From: Actinomadura pelletieri DSM 43383 | GTDB lineage: Bacteria; Actinomycetota; Actinomycetes; Streptosporangiales; Streptosporangiaceae | DNA: 64,000 nt | Reading direction: 5' to 3' | Assembly: GCF_003634705.1 (NCBI RefSeq) | Contig: NZ_RBWU01000002.1 | Coordinates: 620,001-684,000, forward strand | Part shown: positions 63,659-64,000 of the stretch, in pieces | Position numbering within the stretch: the first letter of the stretch is position 1 | Layout of the letters: each line of letters starts with the position of its first letter | Translations under genes and position numbers: made by a program | Notes under the pieces: generated by a model | Database searches by the model: none | What the model was told of the DNA's origin: nothing | Seen by the model: the letters and a program-made list of their open reading frames with translations, nothing else

Positions 63659-64000
63659 ATGGACAGCGGGCTTCGCGAAGAGGCCGCCCGGACCCGCCGG
63701 ATCATGGCCGCCGGGCACGAGACCGTTTACCACGAGGCGGGCTCCGGGCGGCCCGTGGTGCTGCTGCACGGGTCCGGGCCGGGCGTGTCCGCCTGGTCCA
63801 ACTGGTCGCGGACCCTGCCGGAGCTGGCGCGGCACCATCGCGTGCTCGCTCCCGACATCGCCGGGTTCGGCCGCACGAGCTTCCAGGAGGACGCCACCTA
63901 TGGCATCAAGCTGTGGGTCCGGCACCTGTTCGGGTTCCTGGACGCCCTGGCCATCCCGTCCGCGGTGCTGGTCGGCAACAGCTTCGGCGGCGGTCTGGCG
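63659..64000 (+). CDS. Alpha/beta hydrolase, meta-cleavage-product hydrolase type (3' end missing)
   Basis: The first 114 residues are present before the window ends. HGSGPGVSAWSNW (37-49) forms the oxyanion-hole region typical of BphD/HsaD/XylF-like carbon-carbon hydrolases, and the nucleophile elbow is GNSFGG with Ser108. DIAGFGRTS follows the standard pattern. It would cleave a ring-fission product in aromatic or steroid degradation. GAGGGG lies 8 nt before the ATG at 63659. Divergent from TetR and probably the first gene of a catabolic operon continuing to the right. Confidence 0.85.
   Translation, partial: MDSGLREEAARTRRIMAAGHETVYHEAGSGRPVVLLHGSGPGVSAWSNWSRTLPELARHHRVLAPDIAGFGRTSFQEDATYGIKLWVRHLFGFLDALAIPSAVLVGNSFGGGLA

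Overview
The DNA is GC-rich, with overlapping ATGA/GTGA/TTGA gene junctions, GTG and TTG starts, and a SARP regulator, NphB-type prenyltransferase, SnpA-like protease and AA10 LPMO. This points to a filamentous actinomycete. The combination suggests a Thermomonosporaceae/Actinomadura-like organism, but the sequence alone does not prove the genus. No rRNA, tRNA, CRISPR array, intact insertion sequence or replication origin was found.

Layout. (1) 1-4.1 kb: the 5' part of a histidine kinase running off the left edge, then a divergent pair of a secreted LVIVD-repeat protein and a DUF305 lipoprotein. (2) 4.1-17.4 kb: a catabolic island. Nine tightly coupled minus-strand genes encode an alcohol dehydrogenase, an MmgE/PrpD protein, a free lipoyl domain, E1-alpha/E1-beta, two MaoC-type half-hydratases, an acyl-CoA ligase and an acyl-CoA dehydrogenase. 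An amidase, an LLM oxidoreductase, an MHS-type transporter and a TetR regulator follow. CCGACCGGTCGG-like palindromes lie in three promoter regions. (3) 17.7-21.0 kb: AraC and VOC proteins and a short UvrA-like ABC protein. (4) 21.1-43.3 kb: a minus-strand biosynthetic gene cluster, the highlight of the window. (5) 43.6-46.3 kb: snapalysin-like protease, 4-hydroxybenzoate 3-monooxygenase-like enzyme and an AA10 LPMO. (6) 46.3-50.6 kb: an operon of ferritin-like (VioB-type) protein, LodA/GoxA-type quinoprotein oxidase and FAD maturase. (7) 50.9-54.4 kb: small unknown genes, a GNAT gene broken by two frameshifts, and an XRE regulator. (8) 54.4-64.0 kb: aldo/keto reductase, a Liv-type ABC importer, IclR, an acyl-CoA synthetase, TetR and the start of a meta-cleavage-product-type hydrolase.

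How the cluster probably works. The RppA-like type III PKS retains Cys106, Cys138, His270 and Asn303 of tetrahydroxynaphthalene (THN) synthases. It is co-transcribed with a cupin, a DegT-type aminotransferase and an O-methyltransferase, the set expected for oxidation to flaviolin, amination and methylation. A second transcript encodes an NphB-type aromatic prenyltransferase and a DxDD class II terpene cyclase. A third encodes an IspH fused to an isoprenyl diphosphate synthase, plus IspG and a DUF3050 protein, for dedicated precursor supply. Two flavoenzymes (one with a Tat signal), an adenylate-forming ligase and a DHA2 exporter complete the set. Three promoters carry 11-bp-periodic TTGGCGC repeats typical of SARP sites. 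The predicted product is a cyclised, prenylated naphthoquinone meroterpenoid; its structure is not deducible here.
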